Source: CAZEGV01 sp964511645
Lineage (GTDB): Bacteria > Bacteroidota > Bacteroidia > Cytophagales > JAAEPT01
Reading direction: 5' to 3'
DNA length: 5,378 nt
NCBI GenBank assembly: GCA_964511645.1
Contig: CAZEGV010000096.1
Coordinates: forward strand, 1 to 5,378
Position 1 is the stretch's first letter. Each line of letters opens with the position of its first letter. The position numbers and the translations under genes are program-made. The notes beneath the pieces were generated by a model. The model was not told the DNA's origin. It saw only the letters and a program-made list of their open reading frames with translations, and did not search any database. Shown in pieces: positions 5,228 to 5,378 of the stretch.

Positions 5228-5378
5228 TTAAAACGTAATTCAGACGCTCGAAATGGTATATACAAAGCTGATTTAGCGAATAGAAAGTCTAACAAACGTC
5301 AAAAAGAAAAACATAAATTCAAGAAATTCACATCCTCTGTAGAGAAAGATATAGAGGACTTATTACGAATAGATTATA

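Larger units (their letters stand above)
4903..5378 (+). mobile_element. IS30-family insertion sequence, left part (right end outside the window)
   Basis: The transposase start at 4951 and the host-side terminator ending at 4902 bracket the probable left end of the insertion sequence within about 4903-4940. The exact inverted repeat cannot be fixed because the right end is not in view. The start coordinate is therefore a lower bound, not an observed boundary. The element is itself the host for the small insertion at 5071-5227. Confidence 0.5.
4951..5378 (+). pseudogene. IS30-family transposase, interrupted by a small inserted element and cut by the window end
   Basis: IS30-family transposases cut and join DNA with a C-terminal DDE domain and bind their ends through an N-terminal helix-turn-helix. 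Codons 4951-5070 encode 40 residues, MSHITESQRYTISCMRKTGY and onward to SVVCREL, the typical IS30 N-terminal helix-turn-helix. From 5231 another frame gives 49 residues, KRNSDARNGIYKADLANR and onward to EDLLRIDY, which is the direct continuation of the same family. Between them lies a 157-bp element plus a duplicated TTA. Without those 160 bases the two parts join in frame as CREL-KRNSDARNG. The DDE domain lies beyond the window. I chose the ATG at 4951 rather than 4903 because family similarity starts there. As it stands the gene cannot make a full transposase. An uninterrupted readout would end at 5128-5130. Confidence 0.88.

Overview
The window looks like chromosome from a member of the Bacteroidota, most likely a Flavobacteriia species. 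The DNA is strongly AT-rich and start codons follow A-rich leaders rather than clear Shine-Dalgarno sequences. The first gene ends in a type IX secretion (T9SS) sorting domain, and the ECF sigma operon and the DUF2167 protein are both of types known from this phylum. The assignment comes from sequence style and protein families, not from a database search.

Layout: (1) 101-898 encodes a secreted T9SS cargo protein, closed by a strong hairpin terminator at 940-976. (2) 899-1349 is a gene-free stretch of about 450 bp. It holds that terminator, a 37-bp near-perfect palindrome, an apparent diverged copy of a small transposable element (left end at 1120), a perfect 25-bp tandem duplication and a probable ECF-type promoter. 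(3) 1350-3758 is a tight, co-directional four-gene operon. It encodes an ECF sigma factor, a single-pass membrane protein that is probably its anti-sigma partner or sensor, an exported DUF4097-like protein, and the remnant of a fourth exported protein. The remnant seems to have lost most of its interior, leaving a signal peptide and an out-of-frame beta-strand-like C-terminus. A strong terminator follows. (4) 3866-4814 encodes a DUF2167-family membrane protein whose frame is broken at a run of seven Gs. Dropping one G restores a 315-residue protein with the expected C-terminal membrane segments. (5) 4951 to the window end is an IS30-family transposase gene interrupted by a 157-bp non-coding element. 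The element has 17-bp terminal inverted repeats (16 of 17 matching) and a TTA target duplication. Removing it with one TTA joins the two transposase halves in frame.

By inference, the sigma factor transcribes its own operon from the promoter at about 1294-1318, and the downstream genes form an envelope-related output. Loss of the fourth gene and the break in DUF2167 suggest decay in the right half, although the G-run frameshift could be a sequencing or slippage effect. I see no defence system, CRISPR array, RNA gene or wholly new multi-gene system. The most novel item is the small non-autonomous transposon (MITE-like) family, with one clear copy and one probable older copy next to the sigma-factor promoter.
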